Shown here in pieces: positions 6,890-14,474 of a stretch of DNA of 39,083 bases. A program made the position numbers and the translations under genes. The notes beneath the pieces were generated by a model. The model saw only the letters and a program-made list of their open reading frames with translations. It did not search any database and was not told the DNA's origin. Origin of the DNA: an uncultured Spartobacteria bacterium (GTDB lineage Bacteria; Verrucomicrobiota; Verrucomicrobiia; Chthoniobacterales; Chthoniobacteraceae); NCBI GenBank assembly GCA_903933715.1, contig CAIZLD010000054.1, positions 1 through 39,083 of the forward strand, written 5' to 3'. Each line of letters opens with the position of its first letter. The first letter of the stretch is position 1.

Positions 6890-7813
6890 ATGAAAGTTGC
6901 AATAATCGGCGGCGGCGGACGCGTGGGCTCCTGCGCGGCATTTGCCCTCCAATGTTCCGGCATCGTCAAAGAAATCGTCATCCTCGACGCCAACCAGGCG
7001 ACCGCCGAAGGCGAAGCGCTCGACTTGCTCCATGGCGCGGCGTTCTGCGCCGACCAGGTCATTACCGCGGGCAGTTATGCCGACTGCGCCAGCGCGGACC
7101 TGATCTGCATCACCGCCGGACTCCGCCGCAAGCCGGATGAGTCCCGCCTCGATCTGATCAACCGCAACGTCTCCCTCTTCAACGGCATCCTCGCGAGCCT
7201 CAAGGGAGCCGGGATGAAGAAGGACGCGATCATCTTCGTCGTCTCCAATCCCGTTGACATCCTCACCCAGCTTGCCGTCGAACAGCTCGGGCTGCCCGCC
7301 AACCAAGTCATCGGCTTGGGCACCGCGCTCGACACCTCGCGCTTCTGCTCGTTGATCGCCAGCAGCCTCAATCTCGCCCCTTCCCAGGTGCGGGCGATGA
7401 TCCTGGGCGAACACGGCGACACCATGGTGCCGATCTGGTCTTCCGCTACGGTGGACGGATTCCCGCTCCTGAAATTCCCGGGCGTCACCCCGATGTTCCA
7501 GAACCAGCTCTTCGAGCGCACGCAAAAAAGCGGCGCCGAAGTGATCTCCCGCAAGGGGGGCGCAGGCTGGGCCGTGGGGGTCGCCATCCGCGAAGTCATC
7601 GACACCATTGCCCTGGACGGTCGCCGGATTCTGCCGGTCTCGAGCCTGGTCAAAGGAGCTTACGGCATCCGCGACATCTGCATCAGCGTTCCGACCGTCG
7701 TGGGACGCAGCGGCGTTATCTCGCAAGTCGAAGTCGAGCTGTGGCCCAAGGAACTCCAAGGGTTGCAAGCCTCGGCCAAGGCTCTGAAAGATACGCGCGC
7801 AAAAATTAAATAG
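6890..7813 (+). CDS. L-lactate/malate dehydrogenase family NAD-dependent enzyme
   Basis: A 307-aa Rossmann enzyme of the LDH/MDH superfamily. Visible: the dinucleotide loop IIGGGGRVGS (5-14), ILDAN ending strand 2 (acidic D33 favours NAD), substrate arginine in LGTALDTSRF, and the catalytic His in LGEHGDTMVP. In the mobile loop AGLRRKPDESR the residue matching the LDH specificity Gln102 is Arg80, as in malate dehydrogenases, while the Glu before the loop arginine is LDH-like, so the substrate is ambiguous. No encapsulation peptide is visible. It is the last gene of the BMC operon (7 nt after the aldolase) and is followed by a terminator. A role in redox balance (NAD+ regeneration with a 2-oxo acid) is inferred. 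Confidence 0.88.
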   Translation: MKVAIIGGGGRVGSCAAFALQCSGIVKEIVILDANQATAEGEALDLLHGAAFCADQVITAGSYADCASADLICITAGLRRKPDESRLDLINRNVSLFNGILASLKGAGMKKDAIIFVVSNPVDILTQLAVEQLGLPANQVIGLGTALDTSRFCSLIASSLNLAPSQVRAMILGEHGDTMVPIWSSATVDGFPLLKFPGVTPMFQNQLFERTQKSGAEVISRKGGAGWAVGVAIREVIDTIALDGRRILPVSSLVKGAYGIRDICISVPTVVGRSGVISQVEVELWPKELQGLQASAKALKDTRAKIK

Positions 7814-7825
7814 CAGCTTTTCGAG

Positions 7826-7870
7826 CGCGCTTCCTGCTGGTAAAACGGCAGGAAGCGCGTCGTTTTTTTT
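7826..7870 (+). terminator. Rho-independent terminator after the BMC operon
   Basis: A 12-bp perfect stem (arm CGCGCTTCCTGC at 7826-7837, complement at 7848-7859) with a 10-nt loop is followed by eight T residues (7863-7870). It lies 13 nt beyond the stop of the dehydrogenase gene and would separate the BMC operon from rhamnulokinase. Confidence 0.9.
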
Positions 7871-7887
7871 GAAACAAACTGTTTTTT

Positions 7888-7967
7888 ATCCGCAGATTTC
7901 GCTGATTTGCGCAGATTATTGAGATTAGAAGTCCTAAAATCTGCGTCCATCCGCGCAATCTGCGGAT
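7888..7967. repeat. CCGCAGATT-type inverted repeat (family B, copy 2)
   Basis: ATCCGCAGATT (7888-7898) is the exact reverse complement of AATCTGCGGAT (7957-7967); degenerate internal units (GCGCAGATT, AAATCTGCG) strengthen the fold. It lies between the terminator and the rhamnulokinase start. Confidence 0.87.
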
Positions 7968-7994
7968 CTTCCCGTTTTTTAATCCCCATCTAGA

Positions 7995-9467
7995 ATGAAA
8001 GACCATTACTATATCGCTTGTGATCTCGGCGCAGATAGCGGCCGGGTGATGCTCGGATGCCTCAAACAGGGCGCAATCAGCCTTGAGGAAATCCATCGTT
8101 TTCCCAACGGCGTCGCCAAAATCCAGGGCACCTTTCGCTGGAACATCCTTCGCATTTTCGAGGAACTCAAAACCGGGCTGCGCAAGATCGCCGAGAAAAA
8201 AATCGCCGTTGAAGGGATGAGCGTCGACTCATGGGGGGTCGATTACGTTCTTTTCAACGAGCGCCAGCCGATGCTTGCGCTCCCCTACCAATACCGGGAC
8301 CCGCGCACCGAAGCCCCGTATCAAGCCGCGCTGGAAAAAGTCGGCAAAAAACGAATTTTTGAGGAGACCGGCATCCAGTTCATGTCGATCAACACCCTCT
8401 ACCAACTGCTCGCCGACGTGGAGCACAATGGGGACGTCCTGGCCATCGCCGATCAGTTTCTCTGCATCGCCGATTACCTGAATTATCTTTTCTCGGGAGT
8501 CGCGTGCGCCGAAGAAAGTCTGGCTAGCACCACGCAAATTTACAACCCGGCCACACGCCAATGGTCCCGGGAGCTGATCAACGAACTGGGGCTGCCGGAA
8601 CGCATTTTCCCGAAAATCGTCCCGTCGGGCACCCAGATCGGCACCCTGCTCCCGAGCATCCAGGAAGAGACCGGCATCGCCGAAATCCCGGTGTGCGCCA
8701 CCTGCTCGCACGACACCGGGGCCGCCGTGGCCGCCGTGCCTGCCGAAGGCAAAGGGTGGGCCTATCTCAGTTCGGGGACATGGTCGCTCATCGGCGTCGA
8801 AACCCCCGCCCCTTACCTCAACGACGCGACGCGGGGTTACAACTTCACCAACGAAGCCGGCTATGGCGGAACGACGCGCCTTTTGAAAAACATCGTCGGC
8901 CTGTGGCTCCTGCAAGAATCGCGGCGCGACTGGATTCGCCAGGGCCAGGTGATCTCCTACGACGAACTCGACCGGCAAGCCGAACAAAGCGAACCGTTTC
9001 GCTCGCTCATCAACCCAAACGACCCGAGCTTCCTCCAGCCCGACGATATGCCGGCCAAAATCGCCGCCTATTGCCGCGCCACCGGGCAGCCGGAACCGGA
9101 AACTCCAGGGCAGATTACGCGTTGTATCTTTGAAAGCCTCGCCCTATCCTACCGGCAGATGCTCAACCAACTCGAAGAGTTGACCGGGGAACAAATCACC
9201 CGTCTGCATATTGTCGGCGGAGGGACCAAGAGCCCCGTCCTGAGCCAGTATGCCGCAAATGCCACCGGGCGGACCGTCCTCACCGGCCCGATCGAAGCGA
9301 CCGCCTGCGGCAACATTCTCATTCAGGCTCTCACGCTGGGGCACCTGGAATCGCTCGAACAACTGCGCAACGTCATCCGCAAATCGTTCCCGATCCAAGG
9401 TTACCAGCCCAAAGACGCCTGCAAATGGAGCGACGCTTTTGCCCGCTTCTCCGCACTCGTAAAATAA
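7995..9467 (+). CDS. rhaB: L-rhamnulokinase (FGGY family)
   Basis: RhaB phosphorylates L-rhamnulose to L-rhamnulose-1-phosphate, the substrate of the aldolase reaction that feeds the BMC. The 490-aa length is normal. FGGY kinase features typical of RhaB: DLGADSGRVMLG (ATP/phosphate loop, 10-21), MSVDSWGVDYVL, LPYQYRDPRT, CSHDTGAAVAAVP, YLSSGTWSLIGVE (ATPase phosphate 2), NEAGYGGTTRLLKNI and IVGGGTKSPVLSQYAANATG (adenosine site). It starts at an ATG without Shine-Dalgarno after a repeat, and is followed four nt later by the tandem aldolase gene, so a second transcription unit (rhaB to lutC) probably begins here. The isomerase is not in the window. Confidence 0.95.
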   Translation: MKDHYYIACDLGADSGRVMLGCLKQGAISLEEIHRFPNGVAKIQGTFRWNILRIFEELKTGLRKIAEKKIAVEGMSVDSWGVDYVLFNERQPMLALPYQYRDPRTEAPYQAALEKVGKKRIFEETGIQFMSINTLYQLLADVEHNGDVLAIADQFLCIADYLNYLFSGVACAEESLASTTQIYNPATRQWSRELINELGLPERIFPKIVPSGTQIGTLLPSIQEETGIAEIPVCATCSHDTGAAVAAVPAEGKGWAYLSSGTWSLIGVETPAPYLNDATRGYNFTNEAGYGGTTRLLKNIVGLWLLQESRRDWIRQGQVISYDELDRQAEQSEPFRSLINPNDPSFLQPDDMPAKIAAYCRATGQPEPETPGQITRCIFESLALSYRQMLNQLEELTGEQITRLHIVGGGTKSPVLSQYAANATGRTVLTGPIEATACGNILIQALTLGHLESLEQLRNVIRKSFPIQGYQPKDACKWSDAFARFSALVK

Positions 9468-9471
9468 TACC

Positions 9472-10767
9472 ATGCCTTTTTCCCTGCTGCACCCACGCGA
9501 TCAAATCGTCACGATCATGGCCCGGATTTACGGCCACGACATGACCACCACGTCGGGCGGCAATATTTCCGTTTTGGATGAGAACGGCGATATGTGGATC
9601 ACCCCGGCCCGGGTTGATAAAGGGAGCCTCAGCCCGCAAGACATCGTTTGCGTCGCCCCGGACGGCAGCGTCAAAGGCAATCATCCGCCGTCTTCGGAAT
9701 TCCCGTTTCACCTGAGCATTTACAAGGCGCGGCCGGATATTGGGGCCATTGTCCATGCCCACCCGTGCGCCCTGGTCAGCTTTAGCATTTGCGGGCAAGC
9801 CCCCAACACGCGCATTTTCCCGGAGTCGTGGAACGTCTGTGGCAAAATCGGTTTTGCCCCCTACGCGGTCCCCGGCACGCAGCAACTGGGCGCAAACATC
9901 GCCGCCGAGTTCGCCTCCAAGGACCAGCCATCGTGCGTCGTCCTCCAGAACCATGGCGTCGTTGTCGGAGCCGCAGACCTCGACCAGGCGTTCAAGCGGT
10001 TCGAGACCCTCGAATTCACCGCGGAGACCCTGCTCAATGCCGGTTCGCTGGGGTCCATCCGCTACCTCAGCGACGAGCAACTCGCCTTTTCGCACCAGCC
10101 GCGCACCCTTCCGCCCGAGACCGCGCCGCAACCGGCCACCAGCCGGGAAAAAGAGCTGCGCAAGGCGATCTGCGACTTCGTCCATCGCGCCTACGCCCAC
10201 CGGCTCATGACAAGCACCAAGGGGAGCTTTTCCGCCCGGGTTGATGCCGACACATTCCTCTTTACGCCTTACAATATCGACCGGCGAGAACTGAGCATCG
10301 GCGATCTCGTCCTGATTCGCAACGGCCACCGGGCGGCGGGACAGACCCCAAGCCGCGCTTACACCATTCACAGTGCAATCTATAATGCGCACCCGGAGAT
10401 CAACGCCGTCGTCAACGCCCTGCCGGTCCATGCCTCGGCATTTTGCGCCAGCGACGCCCGGCTCGACACCCGCACGATTCCCGAAAGTTACCTTTTCCTG
10501 AAAGACGTCCACACGATCCCATTTGACCTCCAATACGCGGGGACGGAAGGTATTGCCTCGTTGATTGGACCCAAAAACCCGGTCGCTTTATTGGAAAACA
10601 ACGGCGTACTCGTCGCGGGCCTGACCGTGCTGGACGCGTTTGACCGGCTCGAAGTCCTCGAAGCCACCGCCAGCGCCATCTTGCGCAGCCAGAGCCTGGG
10701 ACAAGTCCATGCCATGTCCGACGCCGTCATCCAGGAACTCATGGAAGCATTCCCGTCCATGGCCTAG
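9472..10767 (+). CDS. Tandem class II aldolase/adducin protein with an inactive second domain
   Basis: A 431-aa protein with two class II aldolase domains in tandem. Domain 1 (about 1-205) keeps TTSGGNIS, catalytic E76 in SSEFPFH, zinc ligands H95 and H97 in VHAHP and H161 in QNHGV, so it should be an active sugar-phosphate aldolase or a related lyase. Domain 2 (about 225-431) aligns over the same motifs but has lost every one: Glu to A296 (SRAYTIH), both His to N315 and L317 (VNALP), third His to N377 (ENNGV). It resembles a pseudoenzyme half that may complete an oligomer interface or bind ligand. No encapsulation peptide was seen, so it may be cytosolic. It lies 4 nt after rhaB and 15 nt before lutA. 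The substrate is not determinable here. Confidence 0.9.
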   Translation: MPFSLLHPRDQIVTIMARIYGHDMTTTSGGNISVLDENGDMWITPARVDKGSLSPQDIVCVAPDGSVKGNHPPSSEFPFHLSIYKARPDIGAIVHAHPCALVSFSICGQAPNTRIFPESWNVCGKIGFAPYAVPGTQQLGANIAAEFASKDQPSCVVLQNHGVVVGAADLDQAFKRFETLEFTAETLLNAGSLGSIRYLSDEQLAFSHQPRTLPPETAPQPATSREKELRKAICDFVHRAYAHRLMTSTKGSFSARVDADTFLFTPYNIDRRELSIGDLVLIRNGHRAAGQTPSRAYTIHSAIYNAHPEINAVVNALPVHASAFCASDARLDTRTIPESYLFLKDVHTIPFDLQYAGTEGIASLIGPKNPVALLENNGVLVAGLTVLDAFDRLEVLEATASAILRSQSLGQVHAMSDAVIQELMEAFPSMA

Positions 10768-10782
10768 ACCTTCACTTTTTCA

Positions 10783-11499
10783 ATGAAAATCACGCTCTTT
10801 ATCCCTTGCTTCATTGACGCTTGCTTCCCGAAAGTCGGGGCGAGCGCCGTGGAAATTTTCGAGCGCCTCGGCCACACGATCGAATACCCCCAGGAATTGA
10901 CCTGCTGTGGCCAACCCGCCTTCAACTCCGGTTACTGGGATGAAACACGGGAAGTCGCCGACAAAGTGCTGGTCCGCCTCAAACACTCCGAAGTCGTCGT
11001 CATCGTCTCCGGTTCGTGCGGCGCGATGATCAAGAATTTTTACCCGCAACTCTATGCCGGCACCGGGCAGGAGGCGGCCGCCAAGGCGCTTGCCGCCAAG
11101 ACCTACGAGTTTACCGATTTCCTCGTCAGCAAACTGGGCGTGACCGATTTGGGAGCCCGCTTCCCCCACCGCGTCACTTTCCACGACGGCTGCCACGGCT
11201 TGCGCGAACTGGGGATCAAAAAACAGCCCCGGCAATTGCTGGCGCACGTTCAGGGGCTTGAGTTGATCGAAATGAGCGAAGCCGAAACCTGCTGCGGTTT
11301 TGGCGGAACTTTCTCGGCCAAATTCCCGATGATCTCCTCGGCCATGGGCGAAAACAAAATCGGCTCGGCGCTCGAAACCGGAGCGGAATACATCGTCTCC
11401 AACGATTCGAGCTGCCTCATGCACCAGCAGGGGTTGATCGACCGGCAAAAAAAACCGCTGCGCACCCTCCACATCGCCGAAATTTTAAACACCCGCTAG
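10783..11499 (+). CDS. lutA: Lactate utilization protein LutA (CCG-domain Fe-S subunit)
   Basis: LutA, LutB and LutC form the iron-sulfur complex that oxidises L-lactate to pyruvate in the cytoplasm. The 238-aa protein has the two cysteine-rich repeats of the family (glycolate oxidase GlpC-like): LTCCGQPAFNSGYWD near 40-52, and FHDGCHGLRELG followed by TCCGFGGTFSAKF in the second half. These Cys groups hold Fe-S clusters. The start ATG gives the family N-terminus (ITLFIPCFIDACFP). Encoded 15 nt after the tandem aldolase and 13 nt before lutB, it would act on lactate released by the BMC pathway. Confidence 0.95.
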   Translation: MKITLFIPCFIDACFPKVGASAVEIFERLGHTIEYPQELTCCGQPAFNSGYWDETREVADKVLVRLKHSEVVVIVSGSCGAMIKNFYPQLYAGTGQEAAAKALAAKTYEFTDFLVSKLGVTDLGARFPHRVTFHDGCHGLRELGIKKQPRQLLAHVQGLELIEMSEAETCCGFGGTFSAKFPMISSAMGENKIGSALETGAEYIVSNDSSCLMHQQGLIDRQKKPLRTLHIAEILNTR

Positions 11500-11512
11500 C
11501 TTCCGAATCACC

Positions 11513-12913
11513 ATGAGCACCACCCCGGCAGCAGCCGAATTTAAAAGGGACGCCACCACGCTGACCAAAGATCTGCGGCATCGCTCGCTCATCCGCACCG
11601 CGCTCAAGAAATACGAAATCGCGCGCGACTCCAAAAAAGCCCTCTTCCAGGACTGGCAATCGGCGCGGCAGACCGCGGCAGAGATCAAGTGGGACGCCAT
11701 CAATCATCTCGACACCCATCTCGCCGACTTCGCCCGCAACCTCGAAGCGCGCGGCACGCGCGTCCACTGGGCTAGCAACGCCGAGCAAGCCCGCGAGATC
11801 ATTTTGACGATTGTCCGGGAGAAAAAAGCCAGCGCCATTGTTAAATCCAAAGTGATGACCGGCGAGGAGATTCACCTCAACGAAGCCCTTGAGAAAGAGG
11901 GATTCGAAGTGGTGGAATCCGACTTGGGCGAGTTCATCGTTCAACTTCGCAAAGAGCCGCCCTACCATTTCGTTTTTCCCGCCATGCACCTCACGCGGGG
12001 GCAGATCAGCGAAACCTTTGCCAAGGAACTGGGCAGCGCGCCCACCGACAGCCCCGAGGAGTTGACGATGATTGCCCGGCGCGTCCTGCGCGGCAAATAT
12101 GTCACCGCCGACATCGGGATCAGCGGCGCGAATTTCGGCATCGCCGAGACGGGGATGATCTCCATCACCGAAAACGAAGGCAACGCCCGGCTGACGTGCG
12201 CCCTGCCCAAAGTCCACATCGCGCTCATGGGGATCGAGAAAATTCTCCCCAAGTTTGAAGACCTCGCCCTCTTTCTGCCGATGTTGGGAACCGCCGGAGC
12301 CGGGCAAACGCTCACCGGATATAACTCGATGTATGGCGGACCCCGGCAACCGGGCGAAACCGACGGGCCGGAGGAATTCCACGTCGTCCTCCTGGACAAC
12401 AAACGGACGACCTTGATGGCCGACCCGGAACAGCGCGACGCCCTCCACTGCATGCGTTGCGGAGCGTGCCTCAACGTCTGCCCGATCTACAAAAACGTTG
12501 GCGGCCACACCTACGGCACCACCTACCAGGGGCCGATCGGTTCCGTCATTACGCCGCACCTGCGCGGGCTCCAGCAATGGAAACACCTTTCCTTTGCCTC
12601 TTCCCTGTGCGGCGGTTGCACCCAGGCTTGCCCGGTGAAGATCGACCTGCATCATCACCTGCTCCAGAGCCGCCGAAACGCCATCGCCCAGCGGCCGGTC
12701 TGGTGGGAAAAGATCGCCTTCCGCGCCCTCTCCTATCTGTTCAACCACGCCGGGCTTTTCTCGCTTGGCATGAAGCTTGGGCGGATCGGACAAATCTTTC
12801 ACCCCCTGGTCAAAGCCACGCGAATTGACCCTGCCCACGCATGGACCCAATCGCGCGAGCTTCCCAAAGTCGCACCCGAGACCTTCAGAGAATGGTGGCA
12901 ACACAGAAAATGA
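11513..12913 (+). CDS. lutB: Lactate utilization protein LutB (LUD domain plus ferredoxin domain)
   Basis: A 466-aa LutB/YkgF protein: an N-terminal LUD domain (about 70-300, with AIVKSKVMTGEEIHLNEAL, ADIGISGANFGIAETG and NEGNARLTCALP) and a ferredoxin-type domain with two 4Fe-4S motifs, C313xxC316xxC319xxxC323 (CMRCGACLNVCP) and C366xxC369xxxC373 (CGGCTQACPVK). It ends with the family helix region and ETFREWWQHRK. Together with LutA and LutC it oxidises lactate to pyruvate. The stop overlaps the lutC start (ATGA). All expected cluster ligands are visible, so it should be functional. Confidence 0.96.
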   Translation: MSTTPAAAEFKRDATTLTKDLRHRSLIRTALKKYEIARDSKKALFQDWQSARQTAAEIKWDAINHLDTHLADFARNLEARGTRVHWASNAEQAREIILTIVREKKASAIVKSKVMTGEEIHLNEALEKEGFEVVESDLGEFIVQLRKEPPYHFVFPAMHLTRGQISETFAKELGSAPTDSPEELTMIARRVLRGKYVTADIGISGANFGIAETGMISITENEGNARLTCALPKVHIALMGIEKILPKFEDLALFLPMLGTAGAGQTLTGYNSMYGGPRQPGETDGPEEFHVVLLDNKRTTLMADPEQRDALHCMRCGACLNVCPIYKNVGGHTYGTTYQGPIGSVITPHLRGLQQWKHLSFASSLCGGCTQACPVKIDLHHHLLQSRRNAIAQRPVWWEKIAFRALSYLFNHAGLFSLGMKLGRIGQIFHPLVKATRIDPAHAWTQSRELPKVAPETFREWWQHRK

Positions 12914-13605
12914 ACGACGAACGCGAAAATATACTGGGCAGAATCCGTGAAGCACTCCGCCTCCCCGCGCCGGTCCCCGGAGCGCACGAACGCCAGTCCG
13001 CCCATCCCGTATCCGAGCGCGAAGCCGCCGTCCACATTCCCGAATGGCTCCCGAGCGTCGGCGTCACCTTTGAAGAACGGATCGCGCTTTTCCAAAAAAA
13101 CGCCGCCGAATTGAAGGCCCAATTTGTCTTGCTCGACGGAGCAGAGCAACTGGCTTCCCAACTGCGTGAAATCGCCGCCGCCGAAGGGTGGAAAAAAGTG
13201 GCCACCCACGCCAACGAATTGGCCGAATGCGCGGCAAACTCGCTCGGCCTTCCTGTGGTGCGCACCGACAGCGGCTACGACGTCCACGAGCTGGAATCGT
13301 GCGACGCCGGGATCAGCACTTGCGAGGCGTTGGTCGCCCAAACCGGCAGCGTGCTTGTCACCAGTAAAAGCTCGGGAGGCCGCGCGCTTTCGATCCTGCC
13401 GCCCCACCACGTTGTAATCGCCCGGCGCGAACAACTCATCGCCGATCTGCCTGCCGCCTTTGCGCTTATCAAAGCCAAATACGGCCCCGAAAATTATCCG
13501 AGCCTGATCTCGTTCATCACCGGTCCGAGCCGCACCGGGGACATCGAGCGCATCCTCGTTCTGGGGGCGCACGGTCCCAAGAAATTGACGATCCTCTGCG
13601 TTTAG
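12910..13605 (+). CDS. lutC: Lactate utilization protein LutC (LUD domain)
   Basis: A 231-aa LutC/YkgG protein. The chosen ATG at 12910 overlaps the lutB stop in an ATGA arrangement and gives the family N-terminus (NDERENILGRIREAL); an upstream in-frame ATG at 12841 would overlap lutB by 73 nt and is less likely. The C-terminal LUD motif is clear: ISTCEALVAQTGSVLVTS, ILPPHHVVIARREQL and FITGPSRTGDIERILVLGAH. It is the last gene of the catabolic module, followed by repeats. No lactate permease gene is in the unit, which fits lactate produced inside the cell. Confidence 0.96.
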   Translation: MNDERENILGRIREALRLPAPVPGAHERQSAHPVSEREAAVHIPEWLPSVGVTFEERIALFQKNAAELKAQFVLLDGAEQLASQLREIAAAEGWKKVATHANELAECAANSLGLPVVRTDSGYDVHELESCDAGISTCEALVAQTGSVLVTSKSSGGRALSILPPHHVVIARREQLIADLPAAFALIKAKYGPENYPSLISFITGPSRTGDIERILVLGAHGPKKLTILCV

Positions 13606-13623
13606 AGCCTGTGAAAGTCTGAC

Positions 13624-13826
13624 AAGCCGGGCTTCAGCCGGTAAATCCGCTTTGCCACCAGCTTTAGCTGGTGGTACGTGTCTTGGAGAAGCTCTTGAGC
13701 CGGCTTCAGCCGGGCTTCTCTTGTGAAATGGAAAAGCCCGGCTAAAGCCGGCTGGGGCGTCAGGTTGCAGCAAAACCACCAGCTAAAGCTGGTGGCAAAG
13801 GAGTACGCCGGCTAAGGCCCGGCCGG
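13624..13826. repeat. Cluster of GCCGGCTGAAGCCGGC-type palindromes (family A, right copy)
   Basis: Seen directly: AAGCCGGGCTTCAGCCGG at 13624-13641; palindrome CCACCAGCT-TT-AGCTGGTGG at 13655-13674; an inverted pair GAGCCGGCTTCAGCCGGGCT (from 13697) and AAGCCCGGCTAAAGCCGGCT (13734-13753); a second CCACCAGCT palindrome at 13776-13795; and a decayed unit near 13807-13826. The arrangement repeats that at 139-306, including GTGGCAAAG directly after a palindrome. It fills the 345-bp gap after lutC and may serve as a two-way transcription stop between convergent lutC and the - strand cluster. Confidence 0.85.
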
Positions 13827-13885
13827 AAAAAAGGACAAAAGTCTTTTTTCAAAGTTTGCGCCCGGTTCGGATCAGAAGCTTTCGG

Positions 13886-13950
13886 TTCCCCAACACCCCT
13901 GAGCGTTCCCAACACCCCTGAGCGTTCCCAACACACCCCTGAGCGTTCTC
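13886..13950. repeat. Three tandem repeats of about 20 bp (TTCCCAACACCCCTGAGCG)
   Basis: Three back-to-back units of 20, 19 and 21 bp start at 13886, 13906 and 13925 and differ only by small insertions (an extra C, an extra AC). They abut the stop codon of the - strand lipoprotein gene, so they would be in its 3' untranslated RNA. Confidence 0.9.
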
Positions 13951-14439
13951 TTAGCGATCCCAGCCGTTTACCGGTTCAGCCTTCATCACCCGCATCGGCG
14001 GCTCGGCGGAGGTGATTTTACGCTGGGCGGAACGTTTCGTCGGCTCGGTCCGTTCTGCCACCCGCTCGGCGCGTTTCACCGGCTGCGTTTCAACGTAAAT
14101 CGTCTGCGAACGCTCCCAGTGCAATTGGCGACGTTCCTTGAGATTTACGATGCGCCGAAGGGCCGCGTTGCGTTCCGCCTCGTCGGACGCCATTGGCACC
14201 AGCGCCTCCAGTTCCCGAACCCGGGCATCGAACGCCGCAAAAGCCTTTTCCATCCGCTTCTTTCCAATGCGTGACGGGTTTGTCTTGTAAAAATCGACTT
14301 CGCGCCGGATCTGCTCGGTATCAAAACGCATCGCCTCCGGCTCCAGGATTTGCACCGGGCCTTTCGGCTCCGGTTCGCAGCCCGACAGCATCATCAACAG
14401 CAACCCCCAACGGTACTCCACATAGCAGAGTATCGGCAA
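13951..14439 (-). CDS. Small putative lipoprotein of unknown function
   Basis: I do not recognise the family. The predicted product (up to 162 aa) has a short hydrophobic segment ending in a lipobox (LLLMMLSGC), then a charged, mostly helical region (about residues 37-110, rich in Arg, Glu and Ala, with possible coiled coil) and a basic tail rich in Arg, Glu and Thr. This suggests a lipid-anchored envelope protein. The start is uncertain: TTG at 14439 gives a 21-residue signal, GTG at 14421 a shorter one; the ATG pair just before the lipobox would leave too little signal. It is the last gene of the - strand cluster, 35 nt after waaA. Confidence 0.55.
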   Translation of the reverse strand: MPILCYVEYRWGLLLMMLSGCEPEPKGPVQILEPEAMRFDTEQIRREVDFYKTNPSRIGKKRMEKAFAAFDARVRELEALVPMASDEAERNAALRRIVNLKERRQLHWERSQTIYVETQPVKRAERVAERTEPTKRSAQRKITSAEPPMRVMKAEPVNGWDR

Positions 14440-14474
14440 AAGCGCGTCCCGCGGCCTGACTGCCTTCGGCCGGA

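Noticed and set aside
502-7813. A diol dehydratase or ethanolamine type BMC
   Set aside because: No PduCDE, EutBC, glycyl radical enzyme or B12 genes are present; the signature enzyme is a class II aldolase, which defines the sugar-phosphate BMC type.
13886-13950. CRISPR-like array
   Set aside because: The units are contiguous without spacers and there are no cas genes; it is a simple tandem repeat.
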